Origin: a virus
IMG/VR virus record: IMGVR_UViG_3300020430_000061
Coordinates: 1-31,713 of that record
Reading direction: 5' to 3' (one strand)
DNA length: 31,713 nt
Shown here: in pieces, positions 16,730 to 24,657 of the stretch
How positions within the stretch are numbered: position 1 is the first letter of the stretch
Layout: each line of letters starts with the position of its first letter
The notes under the pieces: generated by a model
Seen by the model: the letters and a program-made list of their open reading frames with translations, nothing else
Databases searched by the model: none
Told to the model about the DNA's origin: nothing
Position numbers and translations under genes: made by a program

Positions 16730-17907
16730 TGGCTGCTATTAATGTACCTGTAACTGATACTTTCGAAAACTGGAGAACCAAAACCAATGACATTTCGACG
16801 TTGGTAGGTGACGGTGGCCAACTTTCAAATGCATATACGGCTAATAACATCATTGGTGTACTTAACGAAATTAAAAGTACTGCCACATTTGATAATGTTA
16901 TAACAATTAACGACCAAGCAACTGATGGAACTACCGAATTAGCTGGTAATGCAGCTAGTATGATTATTAGTACTGGTGCTCAAACAGTTCTTACCATGAA
17001 TCAAACTGGTGACCTTAGTGTACATGCCGATTTGACTACTGGTGGAGTGGCTAATGTTGGTACACAATTAAACGTTACTGGTAATACCATCATTGGTGGT
17101 ACTACTATTTCTCAGCAGTTACTTACCACAAACGGCGGCCTGGATTGTAATGGCAATGCCGATGTATCAGGTACACTAGACGTAAGTGGTGCCACAAGTT
17201 TGGCTGATACACTTGCGGTAACTGGTAATACCACGGTAGGTGGAACACTTACTGTGACAGGTACTACTACTCTAAATAGTACACTTGATATGCAAAATAA
17301 TAATATCAATAGCGTTGGTACTCTTGGAATTACTAATGCAAATGTGGGAACTCTATCAGTTAATAATAATACCACACTTGGTGACGCAACCAGCGACAAT
17401 GTAACATTTAATGCAAGAGTAAATAGTGCATTGAATCCAGATTCTGATAATTCACGTACACTTGGTACTTCATCTTTAAGGTGGTCAACTGTTCACGGTG
17501 TTACCTTCTCGGGTACAGCAACTACCGCAAACTATGCTGACTTGGCTGAGCTTTATCTTTCTGATTTTGCATATGAAGCTGGTACAGTGGTAAGAGTCGG
17601 TGGTGAGTTCGAGGTAACAGCTACTGATGGTGAACATAACCACTCAGTACTTGGAGTAGTATCGGCTTATCCTGCATATCTTATGAACAATCAGTTGGAA
17701 AACGGTTTGCCAATCGCACTGAAAGGCCGAGTACCTGTAAAGGTAAAAGGTTCAGTCAATAAGGGTGATCGCTTAGTGGGTGGGCCAGAAGGGCACGGAA
17801 TCGCTGATAACGATTCACCTCACGGATTTGCGATTGCGCTTGAAGACTTTGTTGCGAAGAAATCTGGCCAAGGTAGATACGGCGTAGTAGAAGCCGTAGT
17901 GCTCTGA
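16729..17907 (+). CDS. Tail-fibre-like structural protein
   Basis: This is a 392-residue protein. After an N-terminal segment (VPVTDTFENWRTKTNDISTL) that resembles virion-attachment ends of marine phage fibres, residues about 90-240 are a series of short V/T/G/N repeats (DVSGTLDVSGATSLADTLAV, TVGGTLTVTGTTTLNSTL), expected for a trimeric beta-structured shaft. Residues about 265-392 form a globular end (TANYADLAELYLSDFAYEAG, DGEHNHSVLGVVSAYPAYLM, ALKGRVPVKVKGSVNKGDRL) known from many phage fibres. I do not see a catalytic S74-type chaperone. It is the last plus-strand gene before the minus-strand block; the two stop codons are 4 bases apart. Confidence 0.85.
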   Translation: MAAINVPVTDTFENWRTKTNDISTLVGDGGQLSNAYTANNIIGVLNEIKSTATFDNVITINDQATDGTTELAGNAASMIISTGAQTVLTMNQTGDLSVHADLTTGGVANVGTQLNVTGNTIIGGTTISQQLLTTNGGLDCNGNADVSGTLDVSGATSLADTLAVTGNTTVGGTLTVTGTTTLNSTLDMQNNNINSVGTLGITNANVGTLSVNNNTTLGDATSDNVTFNARVNSALNPDSDNSRTLGTSSLRWSTVHGVTFSGTATTANYADLAELYLSDFAYEAGTVVRVGGEFEVTATDGEHNHSVLGVVSAYPAYLMNNQLENGLPIALKGRVPVKVKGSVNKGDRLVGGPEGHGIADNDSPHGFAIALEDFVAKKSGQGRYGVVEAVVL

Positions 17908-17911
17908 TAAA

Positions 17912-18439
17912 TTATTCATCACTATAAAGATACATGTCAAATGCTGCTGATACCCGGAGCATATTAACGGGTCTTACACTGTGGTATAAGAAACTAGGGA
18001 ATACTAATAGGTCACCCTGTTCTGGCTGATAAACCAGGTTATCAAACAAAGGTCTAAATTTCATATCATATCCACGGGATGCAAAGTTTCTTGGATCTTG
18101 AAATACGATCTCTCCACCCAAGCCGCTTTCAATAATGGCAATTGCACTTAAATGAGAACCTGCATGTGTGTGCATTTCCATACCAACGTGCTCTTTGTCA
18201 TATTTGTTAATCCATGACTTGACTTGATAGTGATGCCAATCAGACGTTTCCTTATCAAGACTTTGTTCTAGGTGATGTTCAAATCCCTCAAGGACTTGTT
18301 CATACAAATCATCTGTAATTTCATTGAACCCCATAGCCTGGTGAACAATATCATCTGTAATTTCAATATTTGATTTAGTCACTAAAGTCGGAAACAGAAA
18401 ATTCGTTCCCCAGTTCAGCGTCATAGTATCTTCTAACAT
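17912..18439 (-). CDS. 2OG-Fe(II) oxygenase (2OG-FeII_Oxy_5-like)
   Basis: This 175-residue protein is the last gene of the minus-strand block. The core pattern is that of the small phage/marine oxygenase family PF13759: MEMHTHAGSHLSAIAII (His90, His92, His96), then GGEIVFQDPR, then QPEQGDLLVFPSFLYHSVRP with distal His153, and LRVSAAFDMY with Arg162 for 2-oxoglutarate. Such enzymes hydroxylate or otherwise oxidise protein or small-molecule substrates using iron, oxygen and 2-oxoglutarate. The start could also be ATG 18424 (MTLNWGTNFLFPTLV), which would cut the overlap with the upstream gene from 65 to 50 bases. Family members are frequent in T4-like cyanophages, usually without known substrate. 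Confidence 0.88.
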   Translation of the reverse strand: MLEDTMTLNWGTNFLFPTLVTKSNIEITDDIVHQAMGFNEITDDLYEQVLEGFEHHLEQSLDKETSDWHHYQVKSWINKYDKEHVGMEMHTHAGSHLSAIAIIESGLGGEIVFQDPRNFASRGYDMKFRPLFDNLVYQPEQGDLLVFPSFLYHSVRPVNMLRVSAAFDMYLYSDE

Positions 18440-18803
18440 CTGGTACCATCCCTTTCATAGCGAGTTTGCCGCCATTATTAGCGCACACAACTCCAATTAT
18501 TTCATTATACGTATTACTATCTTTCCTATATGGAACAAAGTAATTATCCAATGGAAGAAGCTCGGAATCATTTAGAACATCATAAAAATTTTCATCATAG
18601 TCTTCCATAATCCAAAATGCATAGCAAATTGCTACCATATACGATTTGGCTGGATAGATCCAACCAACATCTTTTTCTCTAAAATATCTTATTGCATTGT
18701 TAACAATATCGTCCGATTCTTCAATGGTAACCCATTTCAAATCATCAGAGTGATTGCGATTTAGTTTGTGATATAGTTGTTGTTTAACTTTCCACTCTTG
18801 CAT
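18375..18803 (-). CDS. Unassigned 142-residue cassette protein
   Basis: I do not recognise a family. The protein starts at ATG 18803 with GGAG 7 bases upstream, inside the end of the radical SAM gene (20-base overlap). It is acidic and rich in Tyr, Trp and Asp. Residues about 30-65 look helical (DDIVNNAIRYFREKDVGWIY, then YMVAICYAFWIMEDY), followed by FYDVLNDSELLPLDNYFVPY, a turn-rich segment. No signal peptide, metal motif or transmembrane helix is evident; the AICYAFWIM stretch is too short. Its place between a radical SAM gene and an oxygenase gene, coupled to both, suggests a partner, carrier or substrate-recognition protein, but that is guesswork. Confidence 0.8.
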   Translation of the reverse strand: MQEWKVKQQLYHKLNRNHSDDLKWVTIEESDDIVNNAIRYFREKDVGWIYPAKSYMVAICYAFWIMEDYDENFYDVLNDSELLPLDNYFVPYRKDSNTYNEIIGVVCANNGGKLAMKGMVPDVRRYYDAELGNEFSVSDFSD

Positions 18804-19686
18804 ACCACTCCAATAGTCCTCTATACCCGTTGCATGAATTTTTTAGATCTTCTACATATCTATAATGTTCTGTCAGGCAACTTCCATACCAAGGACATTC
18901 AAGACAAATTTCAGATAACGCATCTTTTTCAGCTCGGCACCAATCAATATACTTATCATAGTCGTCTAGTTCTAAGAAATATTCTTTATCCCAATTATCA
19001 AATTCTAATACAGCAAAGTTACCATTGGGTGTAATATAAATGTGATCATCAGAAAAAGCATTATATTGACCATAATAAGAATCGATAAGACGTTCTATAT
19101 TTTGAAATTGAAAGTTCTTTTTGACTGGACTTGTAATCCATTTAATAACAAACTCTTCAAAGTCCTTATGTGTTACATTATCGGCATTTGCCTGGTTAAT
19201 TGAGTATGGTTTAATCTCAACAGACATTACCTGGTTACACATATTGAGTTGTTGAATCATTTCGTCCACATTCATTTCCAATACTTTCTTAGATGCCAAG
19301 ATAAGTACGGCAATAGGCTTAGGACTCATTAACATATTATTGAATACTAGGTCGGACTTTTCTCTTGCTGAAAAATCATATGAGACGGAAAGAGTGATTC
19401 CATCGTCGAAGAATCGCTCGTCAAGCATAGAGAAATTAGTATTAATGTTGATAGGACCACTATACCAGCGGCGAATAACTTCGATAATTTCATTATAATA
19501 ATCCTTTTTCAGTGCACCAATCTCTCCACCATATAGATCTACATGGTCAATCTTTGGTACTTCACTTAATAAGAAATCCAACCTTTCAGGAGAAATCTTT
19601 TTTTGATCACCTAATTGTTCTGGTGTAAGATAGCAGAAGTCACAACGAAAGTTACAAAAGTATGATGGATTGATTGATATGTTCAT
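18784..19686 (-). CDS. Radical SAM protein with short C-terminal Cys cluster
   Basis: This is a 300-residue protein. The [4Fe-4S]-SAM motif C-x3-C-x2-C is at Cys11, Cys15 and Cys18 (NPSYFCNFRCDFCYL), and the SAM-contacting GGE is at residues 53-55. The C-terminal region has Cys250, Cys261, Cys264, Cys270 and Cys285 (CLECPWYGSC), a reduced version of the SPASM/twitch auxiliary cluster region; it lacks the first half seen in the other proteins of the block. Radical SAM enzymes with such ends usually act on peptides. It starts in an ATGA overlap with the preceding radical SAM gene, so the two are probably made in equal amounts and may form a pair. Confidence 0.88.
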   Translation of the reverse strand: MNISINPSYFCNFRCDFCYLTPEQLGDQKKISPERLDFLLSEVPKIDHVDLYGGEIGALKKDYYNEIIEVIRRWYSGPININTNFSMLDERFFDDGITLSVSYDFSAREKSDLVFNNMLMSPKPIAVLILASKKVLEMNVDEMIQQLNMCNQVMSVEIKPYSINQANADNVTHKDFEEFVIKWITSPVKKNFQFQNIERLIDSYYGQYNAFSDDHIYITPNGNFAVLEFDNWDKEYFLELDDYDKYIDWCRAEKDALSEICLECPWYGSCLTEHYRYVEDLKNSCNGYRGLLEWYARVES

Positions 19687-20714
19687 ATTGATTCATTTAC
19701 GTACGGTGTCATTTGCATGTCTAAACCGTTCGCCTCTAAGATCTTTGGGCCAAGTTGTTTCATATGATAGCAATGATCTTCTACCATATCATGTTCTTTT
19801 AGGTCTTTAATTGTTTTCTTACAGCCATTACAAATACTAAACATAGGACAGGAATAGCATCCCATCTTTAAACTATTTAGTTCAGGAGAATCAGCCAATG
19901 GTGTAACAAAGCCACCTTTCATTTCAAAGTCAAAGTCAATAGCCTTATCTTTATCATCACCAAAGGCTCCACAAGAATAATAATCACCTTCTGGTTGTAT
20001 GGTTCTAATATTACTGTCACACGTACGCGTAAGCGGGCAGATAGTATTCTCACCACGAATACGTTTCATCATTTGCTGAGTGTTATGTTCCCAAGGAGCT
20101 AAACCAGCTTCCCAGATTTTAATATATTGTTCGTATATCTTGGATAGTCTATACGGAGCATCCTGTTCACCAGATGCCATAGCATAGTTTACCTTACAAA
20201 CCACATCCATTTCTTTTGCAAGTTCAACTGTTTTAATTACACTCCACTCATTTTCCTCAGTGATTACTGCAATAAAGGAAGGTCTATATCCAACATAGTA
20301 TAACATATAGTCAGAACAAACTGTAAAGTCCTGTTCAGTAAATACTGAATAGTCGCCTTTTAATCGGCCTTCACCATACTGAAATGATGTGGCCACACCA
20401 ACACGGCGATGTCTAAAAAGCTTTATCCATTTCTGTGGATTTTTATAGAATGGCCAAAGGTTAGTTGTAAGAGATATTGTGGCAGGCAAATCATTATCAT
20501 CAAGGTACTTAATAATTTCCCAATAGTATTGTGGGTCCATCATTAACGGATCACCACCATTTACAATAATGGTCTTTGTCTCTGGATACCTATCCAAAAA
20601 CTGAAAGATCTTCATAAGGTCGAGCTTAGCCGCTTTATCCTCAACTAACTTAGTTGACGAACAAAAGGTGCATTTGAAATTGCACAACTCTGTCGGCTTA
20701 ATTATTAGGTCCAT
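19683..20714 (-). CDS. Radical SAM/SPASM protein
   Basis: This is a 343-residue protein. The radical SAM motif is at Cys11, Cys15 and Cys18 (KPTELCNFKCTFCSS). GGDP at residues 53-56 replaces the usual GGEP. A C-terminal SPASM-like set is visible at Cys226, Cys232, Cys248, Cys286, Cys289, Cys295, Cys298 and Cys315, enough for two auxiliary iron-sulfur clusters. SPASM proteins generate an adenosyl radical and mostly modify peptides (thioether or carbon-carbon links, epimerisation) or mature sulfatases. The length fits the family. It starts in a TAATG overlap with the upstream oxygenase gene and ends in ATGA with the next radical SAM gene. Confidence 0.92.
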   Translation of the reverse strand: MDLIIKPTELCNFKCTFCSSTKLVEDKAAKLDLMKIFQFLDRYPETKTIIVNGGDPLMMDPQYYWEIIKYLDDNDLPATISLTTNLWPFYKNPQKWIKLFRHRRVGVATSFQYGEGRLKGDYSVFTEQDFTVCSDYMLYYVGYRPSFIAVITEENEWSVIKTVELAKEMDVVCKVNYAMASGEQDAPYRLSKIYEQYIKIWEAGLAPWEHNTQQMMKRIRGENTICPLTRTCDSNIRTIQPEGDYYSCGAFGDDKDKAIDFDFEMKGGFVTPLADSPELNSLKMGCYSCPMFSICNGCKKTIKDLKEHDMVEDHCYHMKQLGPKILEANGLDMQMTPYVNESI

Positions 20715-21274
20715 TAAAATAATGCAGGTACTAAGTACTCAAAGCTTAATACTCGTCTCACTCCACTTTTATGTGTTGCCCGATGTTGGAAACACTTCTT
20801 TTGATTTAACCATACAAAATCTCTACGTGACGGATAGAGAATATTAATATAATCGTTACTTGCTACCTGAATATTATTACCATTTTCTTCGGTATTATCA
20901 TCCATATAGACTAAAATATTAGAATTGAATGCGTCACCATCTTCAAAATCATTATGCCAATTCCTTGATCCTTCGTCTACACCAGACCACATGGCACAGT
21001 CTTTCATTTCAAAGTCATCAAACATTTTTGATACGTAGTTATCAGCAAACCATTGATGGATTCGGCTAAGATCAGACTTTGCCTTAGGATCTAACCATAT
21101 CTCTTCTGGTTGATTACAATCTTTGAAATCGAATGATTCAAACATTTCGATGTCGAGGTCATCAGGCAAAGTACCTAACCAATAACCATCGACAAAGAAT
21201 GTTTGTTCAGGAGTCATTTGGTCTTGAGTATCCGTATCTATACGTACAATCTTCTGTATATTCTGTGTCTCCAA
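20714..21274 (-). CDS. 2OG-Fe(II) oxygenase (prolyl-hydroxylase-like)
   Basis: The protein has 186 residues from a TTG at 21274. The jelly-roll core is clear: NWHNDFEDGDAFNSNILVYM gives the iron ligands His107 and Asp109, CFQHRATHKSGVRRVLSFEY gives distal His164 and the 2-oxoglutarate-binding Arg173/174. The start is uncertain: TTG 21274 has AAGGAG 9 bases upstream, whereas ATG 21217 (MTPEQTFFVDGYWLG) has no good site but gives a shorter overlap with the preceding gene. The frame is open to 21292. It resembles the oxygenase at 21493-21996 in its W-H-x-D-F/T-E-D core and R-R-V-x-S-F end, so the two may be paralogues acting on related substrates. Confidence 0.85.
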   Translation of the reverse strand: METQNIQKIVRIDTDTQDQMTPEQTFFVDGYWLGTLPDDLDIEMFESFDFKDCNQPEEIWLDPKAKSDLSRIHQWFADNYVSKMFDDFEMKDCAMWSGVDEGSRNWHNDFEDGDAFNSNILVYMDDNTEENGNNIQVASNDYINILYPSRRDFVWLNQKKCFQHRATHKSGVRRVLSFEYLVPALF

Positions 21275-21509
21275 TTGCTTCCACTCCTTCAATTTCGCAT
21301 ATGAGTCTATTACACTCTCGTATTTCTTCCTTAACCATATTTGAGTATGGCTCTAAGTTTTGGATCATATCGGCATATTGATTATACTTGAACTCATCGC
21401 CTTGATGGTCATGCATCTTAGTAATCCAAAGGTTATATAATTCAGCGGTCAAATCTCTTTCTTTACAAAGAGTCTTTTTTCTTTCAACGACCTCAGATAT
21501 TGTAGTCAA
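21207..21509 (-). CDS. Small unassigned helical protein between two oxygenases
   Basis: This 100-residue protein starts at TTG 21509, preceded by a very strong ribosome-binding site (AAAGGAGGG, 10-base spacer) inside the end of the upstream oxygenase gene. Residues about 1-75 look like two long helices rich in Glu, Lys, Met and Asn (VVERKKTLCKERDLTAELYN, then MIQNLEPYSNMVKEEIRECN). The tail is Tyr/Asp/Thr-rich with a third region YTEDCTYRYGYSRP. Five cysteines are scattered, without a known metal motif. No family is recognised. Its overlaps with both flanking oxygenase genes support a real, co-translated gene; it could bind a substrate or bridge the two enzymes, but this is not shown. Confidence 0.68.
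   Translation of the reverse strand: MTTISEVVERKKTLCKERDLTAELYNLWITKMHDHQGDEFKYNQYADMIQNLEPYSNMVKEEIRECNRLICEIEGVEAIGDTEYTEDCTYRYGYSRPNDS
21284..21289 (-). promoter_or_regulatory. Ribosome-binding site for a possible TTG start at 21274
   Basis: AAGGAG on the minus strand with a 9-base spacer to TTG 21272-21274. It is the only good site near the start of the oxygenase gene. Confidence 0.45.
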
Positions 21510-21996
21510 AACTTGCTACCCTCCTTTGAATCTTTGTATCTTCGGCTCTATGCCAGAATCCACGTTCATTAGAGATTAGAAATAGGTCACCTTTCTTTGG
21601 CTGATAACTTGCTTCACAGTCACCATCCCATTTGAAATTGATAGACCCACCAGTCTCTTCGGCAGTATCATCAAAATAGTATAGGAAGAAAATATCATAG
21701 TCTTCAAAAGTATCGGTATGCCAACCCTGATTATCTTTATCAACTCCATCCCATACTAAGAACTTATTAAAGCTAGCCTCTGGCCAATTTGGCTTAACAT
21801 ATTCCTGTTCTAAATAATAACCAAAGAGTCTCATCTTATTGGTTAATTGAACATCAACATCCTTTTCACCGTTATCTCTTGCTCTTTCTTCTGTGTTTAA
21901 TAAACGGTGATCATCTAATCTTACTAAGTCTAAGCCTGCAGGAACATTACCGATATAGGCATATCCTACCTCTTTCAGTTTCTCTTTTAACGTCAT
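21493..21996 (-). CDS. 2OG-Fe(II) oxygenase (prolyl-hydroxylase-like)
   Basis: This 167-residue protein starts at ATG 21996 in an ATGA overlap with the B12-type radical SAM gene, with AGGAG 7 bases upstream. The catalytic set is complete: GWHTDTFEDYDIFFLYYFDD supplies His93 and Asp95, GFWHRAED supplies His149, and QRRVASFDYN supplies Arg158/159. A KKGDLFLISNE strand precedes the distal His, as in many hydroxylases of this fold. It would use iron, oxygen and 2-oxoglutarate to hydroxylate or desaturate a substrate, possibly the product of the neighbouring radical SAM enzymes. No signal peptide, so it acts in the host cytoplasm. Confidence 0.9.
   Translation of the reverse strand: MTLKEKLKEVGYAYIGNVPAGLDLVRLDDHRLLNTEERARDNGEKDVDVQLTNKMRLFGYYLEQEYVKPNWPEASFNKFLVWDGVDKDNQGWHTDTFEDYDIFFLYYFDDTAEETGGSINFKWDGDCEASYQPKKGDLFLISNERGFWHRAEDTKIQRRVASFDYNI
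21518..21527 (-). promoter_or_regulatory. Strong ribosome-binding site for a TTG start
   Basis: AAAGGAGGGT on the minus strand, with 10 bases between its GGAGG core and TTG 21507-21509. No ATG occurs before residue 32 of the frame, so this site fixes the start. Confidence 0.6.
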
Positions 21997-23672
21997 GCAA
22001 GTCTCCTAAATAATTCACTGATCAGTATTGGGCGGTTCTTTTCTAAGAACTCCTCAATTGTGTCAACTCTAAATTTACCACCAAGCTGCCTAATAGACCT
22101 AGGTGGAGTGGATGGACAGAATATATCTTCGATCTCAGTATATATCCCCTCCCAACCATCTAGATTAATTATAACACAAAAACACTCTTTTGTAAACCCC
22201 TGAGGTGAAATTATTTCATCAAAAATTGGATAAATGTTCTTTAACAAATAATTAGCCGCGTTGTTCATAAAATACATCTGGTGCATCTCATGGTGAGTAA
22301 AAGAGTTGCAAGACCTAATGGTATGGAAATAAGTCTTCTTATTTTTATATAGGCTATTCCAATTGTCTGTGCCGTCTTCATCTACGATATCAGAATAGAC
22401 TTCGACTGTTTCAATGTTGTGTAACATTTTATAGTCAGCTGAATTTAGTCGTGAATCGGGTAAGAACATATAGTCGTGTCTAAATGATCCCCATGCTTTG
22501 AAGTTGTTAATGATCTCCATTTCATTATAGAAATCTTCCAAGGTAGAACCTGGCATGGCTAGGATAAGTTCAAGAGCTGGGATCGGAAAGCCATGTTCTT
22601 TACATCGTTGATTGATATACCTACTCAGTTCCAGTTTGTTTTCAGTTGATAGATCCACTCTATCAGCCAGTTTCATAGCTTCTTCACTAATACTTTGAAT
22701 GGAAACCGTTGGAACTACCGATACATATTCAGTTTCGCCCCACATATCTAAGCCACCTTTACCTTCACCAGACTTAGGTGCCCTTGCATCTTTACCAACA
22801 ATATCAAACCAACGGTCAATTAGTCGTTTACGTCTTTTAATATCTTTAGACTTCATGGTAGAGATATCGGTAAGATTGAAACCATTTTCCCAACCAAAGG
22901 CGAAGATCTCTAGGTCACGATCTTCAAAGGCTCCAAAGTTAGCATCAGTTAAATATGCATCACGGTATCCAGCGGCTTTCATAGCTAGAATATCACGTTT
23001 AACGATCTCAATATCCTTTTTATAGATCTTGGTATTAATACCACCACCCCACTCGCAGAATACACATTTGTATGGACAGCCTCTTGTTGTTTCGATAACA
23101 ATAAAAGGTTCCATATTGTTTTGTCTAGCATAGTCAACTGATTCTTTTAGATAATCCTGGTGTTCTTCGTATATAGAATAATCTTCGGTAGACAGGTCAT
23201 GGATGCGTCCAGTACCATTACGAAGTTCCCATGCAATACTTTTTGGATCTAGTCGATTCTCAATATAACAATCGATTAGGTCTTCCATAAAAGGCTCACC
23301 TGGTTTTGTAGGCTCACAAATATAATCGTAATATTTTCGACCTCTTAAAAGGTCTGGATCATTTGTACCAATATGAGGTCCACCAAGTACTAGGATCTTT
23401 TCGGGATATTGTGACTTGATATGTTTTGCGATGCCATCCACAATTGTATAGTTCCAGGCATAGGAACTGAACATGATGACATCAGCAGATTTAATTTCTG
23501 CGATGACGTCATCGTATGACTCGTATTGGTTCCATTTGTATGGAGCCGGGATAAATTCGACTTGGTCTGCATAGCGGCCTCGGTGCTTATAGTGACTTTG
23601 AATTAACAAATAGGTCACATTGTTCGCTAGTGACCAGTCAGCGTGTGGTGGGTTTATAAATGCTATCCGCAT
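21993..23672 (-). CDS. B12-binding-domain radical SAM protein
   Basis: The protein has 559 residues from ATG 23672 (MRIAFINPPHADWSL); an upstream ATG at 23702 would add 10 residues. Residues 1-130 look like the Rossmann-type B12-binding domain of class B radical SAM methyltransferases (MRIAFINPP, ADVIMFSSYAWNY, KILVLGGPHIGTND). The radical SAM motif C-x3-C-x2-C is at Cys199, Cys203 and Cys206 (TTRGCPYKCVFCEWGG). Further conserved parts are DAYLTDANFG and LELILAMPGSTLEDF. Such enzymes often methylate unreactive carbons of peptides, sugars or lipids, but some do ring chemistry. Cobalamin would have to come from the host. The C-terminal 200 residues are not assignable. Confidence 0.88.
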   Translation of the reverse strand: MRIAFINPPHADWSLANNVTYLLIQSHYKHRGRYADQVEFIPAPYKWNQYESYDDVIAEIKSADVIMFSSYAWNYTIVDGIAKHIKSQYPEKILVLGGPHIGTNDPDLLRGRKYYDYICEPTKPGEPFMEDLIDCYIENRLDPKSIAWELRNGTGRIHDLSTEDYSIYEEHQDYLKESVDYARQNNMEPFIVIETTRGCPYKCVFCEWGGGINTKIYKKDIEIVKRDILAMKAAGYRDAYLTDANFGAFEDRDLEIFAFGWENGFNLTDISTMKSKDIKRRKRLIDRWFDIVGKDARAPKSGEGKGGLDMWGETEYVSVVPTVSIQSISEEAMKLADRVDLSTENKLELSRYINQRCKEHGFPIPALELILAMPGSTLEDFYNEMEIINNFKAWGSFRHDYMFLPDSRLNSADYKMLHNIETVEVYSDIVDEDGTDNWNSLYKNKKTYFHTIRSCNSFTHHEMHQMYFMNNAANYLLKNIYPIFDEIISPQGFTKECFCVIINLDGWEGIYTEIEDIFCPSTPPRSIRQLGGKFRVDTIEEFLEKNRPILISELFRRLA

Positions 23673-24657
23673 ATCTAAAAGTCGCCTTAAAAACGCATTC
23701 ATCCATATCTTGTTCTATATGTTTATAGTCCTCTTTAATAAAACAAGATAGCGGGCAGCGTTGAAAGTATTCACATTCAAAACAGTTATATTTGCCGAGA
23801 AAATTCTCAACGATTTGTGGACCACCTAGTTCTTCAGTTTGAGCATCTTTCAAGAACACAGAACCAGAACAACCCTGAGGTTTAGCACCATCAGGCATGA
23901 TAGTTAACGAGTTGCCCCTTGTACATATCATTTTGTTTGCTGGTTTGTCATTTACGAAATGATCAATATTCAAACATCTAGGATATTTATTCACCAACAC
24001 CTTATAGAATTCAAATAATTCTTTTTCACTTGGCATTAAAATTCTTGAGGTAGCTACACTTGGTAAGAAGTGATCAAAGTCACAGGTATAGTTAGTGTAT
24101 AGATCTTCAAAGAGCTGATCATTAGCAATAATACGATCTATGTTTTGTTTGGTTGCTACAATAGAAACCATTTCAATATGATCTTGGAAATAGATTATAT
24201 TGCGTGTAAATATTTCTAAATCTGATTTACTAAACCGGCCGGCGGGATCATAGCTAATCGAAACTTTCAAATCATTACGATCTAGGAAGTCCATTACTGG
24301 TTTACGGTTTTCAAATACCAGATTTGTAATAAAATTAAAGTGAATGTCTGACTTTGTTTGGATGTCAATAAGAGATATAAGGTCTTCATAGTGTTTAAGA
24401 AAACCTTGGTCAATCCACCGATCTTGAAATAGCTCACCACCCATAAGATGAATCTTATAGGCCTGTTGACGCGGGTTATTATTAATCCAATTTACAATTG
24501 GACTTACCTTCTCCATGATTTCATCATAGGAGGCGCCAAGAATAGAGTTATGGTCTTGTGGGCAGAATGCGCATTTTAGATTACAATGTTCAAATAAGCA
24601 AACAACTATCTCACCATAACGAACTACTTTAGTATCAATCAAGTCATAGATATTCAT
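23638..24657 (-). CDS. Radical SAM/SPASM protein
   Basis: This is a 339-residue protein. The radical SAM motif is at Cys25, Cys29 and Cys32 (FEHCNLKCAFCPQ), and GGE is at residues 73-75. The C-terminal auxiliary-cluster region has Cys245, Cys263, Cys292, Cys295, Cys301, Cys305 and Cys321 (CFECEYFQRCPLSC), a SPASM layout. The extended N-terminus of about 20 residues before the motif differs from the other three small radical SAM proteins, whose motif starts at residue 11-16. It starts in a TAATG overlap with the unknown gene upstream and ends inside the B12-type radical SAM gene. A peptide substrate is likely for the family. Confidence 0.92.
   Translation of the reverse strand: MNIYDLIDTKVVRYGEIVVCLFEHCNLKCAFCPQDHNSILGASYDEIMEKVSPIVNWINNNPRQQAYKIHLMGGELFQDRWIDQGFLKHYEDLISLIDIQTKSDIHFNFITNLVFENRKPVMDFLDRNDLKVSISYDPAGRFSKSDLEIFTRNIIYFQDHIEMVSIVATKQNIDRIIANDQLFEDLYTNYTCDFDHFLPSVATSRILMPSEKELFEFYKVLVNKYPRCLNIDHFVNDKPANKMICTRGNSLTIMPDGAKPQGCSGSVFLKDAQTEELGGPQIVENFLGKYNCFECEYFQRCPLSCFIKEDYKHIEQDMDECVFKATFRYADSIYKPTTR

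Noticed and set aside
16729-17907. Self-cleaving S74-type chaperone at the end of the fibre-like protein
   Set aside because: The C-terminal globular region shows a different conserved pattern, and I could not find the Ser/Lys catalytic arrangement of the S74 family.
23700-23702. ATG 23702 as start of the B12-type radical SAM gene
   Set aside because: The typical N-terminal strand MRIAFINPP begins at ATG 23672. The extra ten residues look unlike the family, though the upstream start cannot be excluded.
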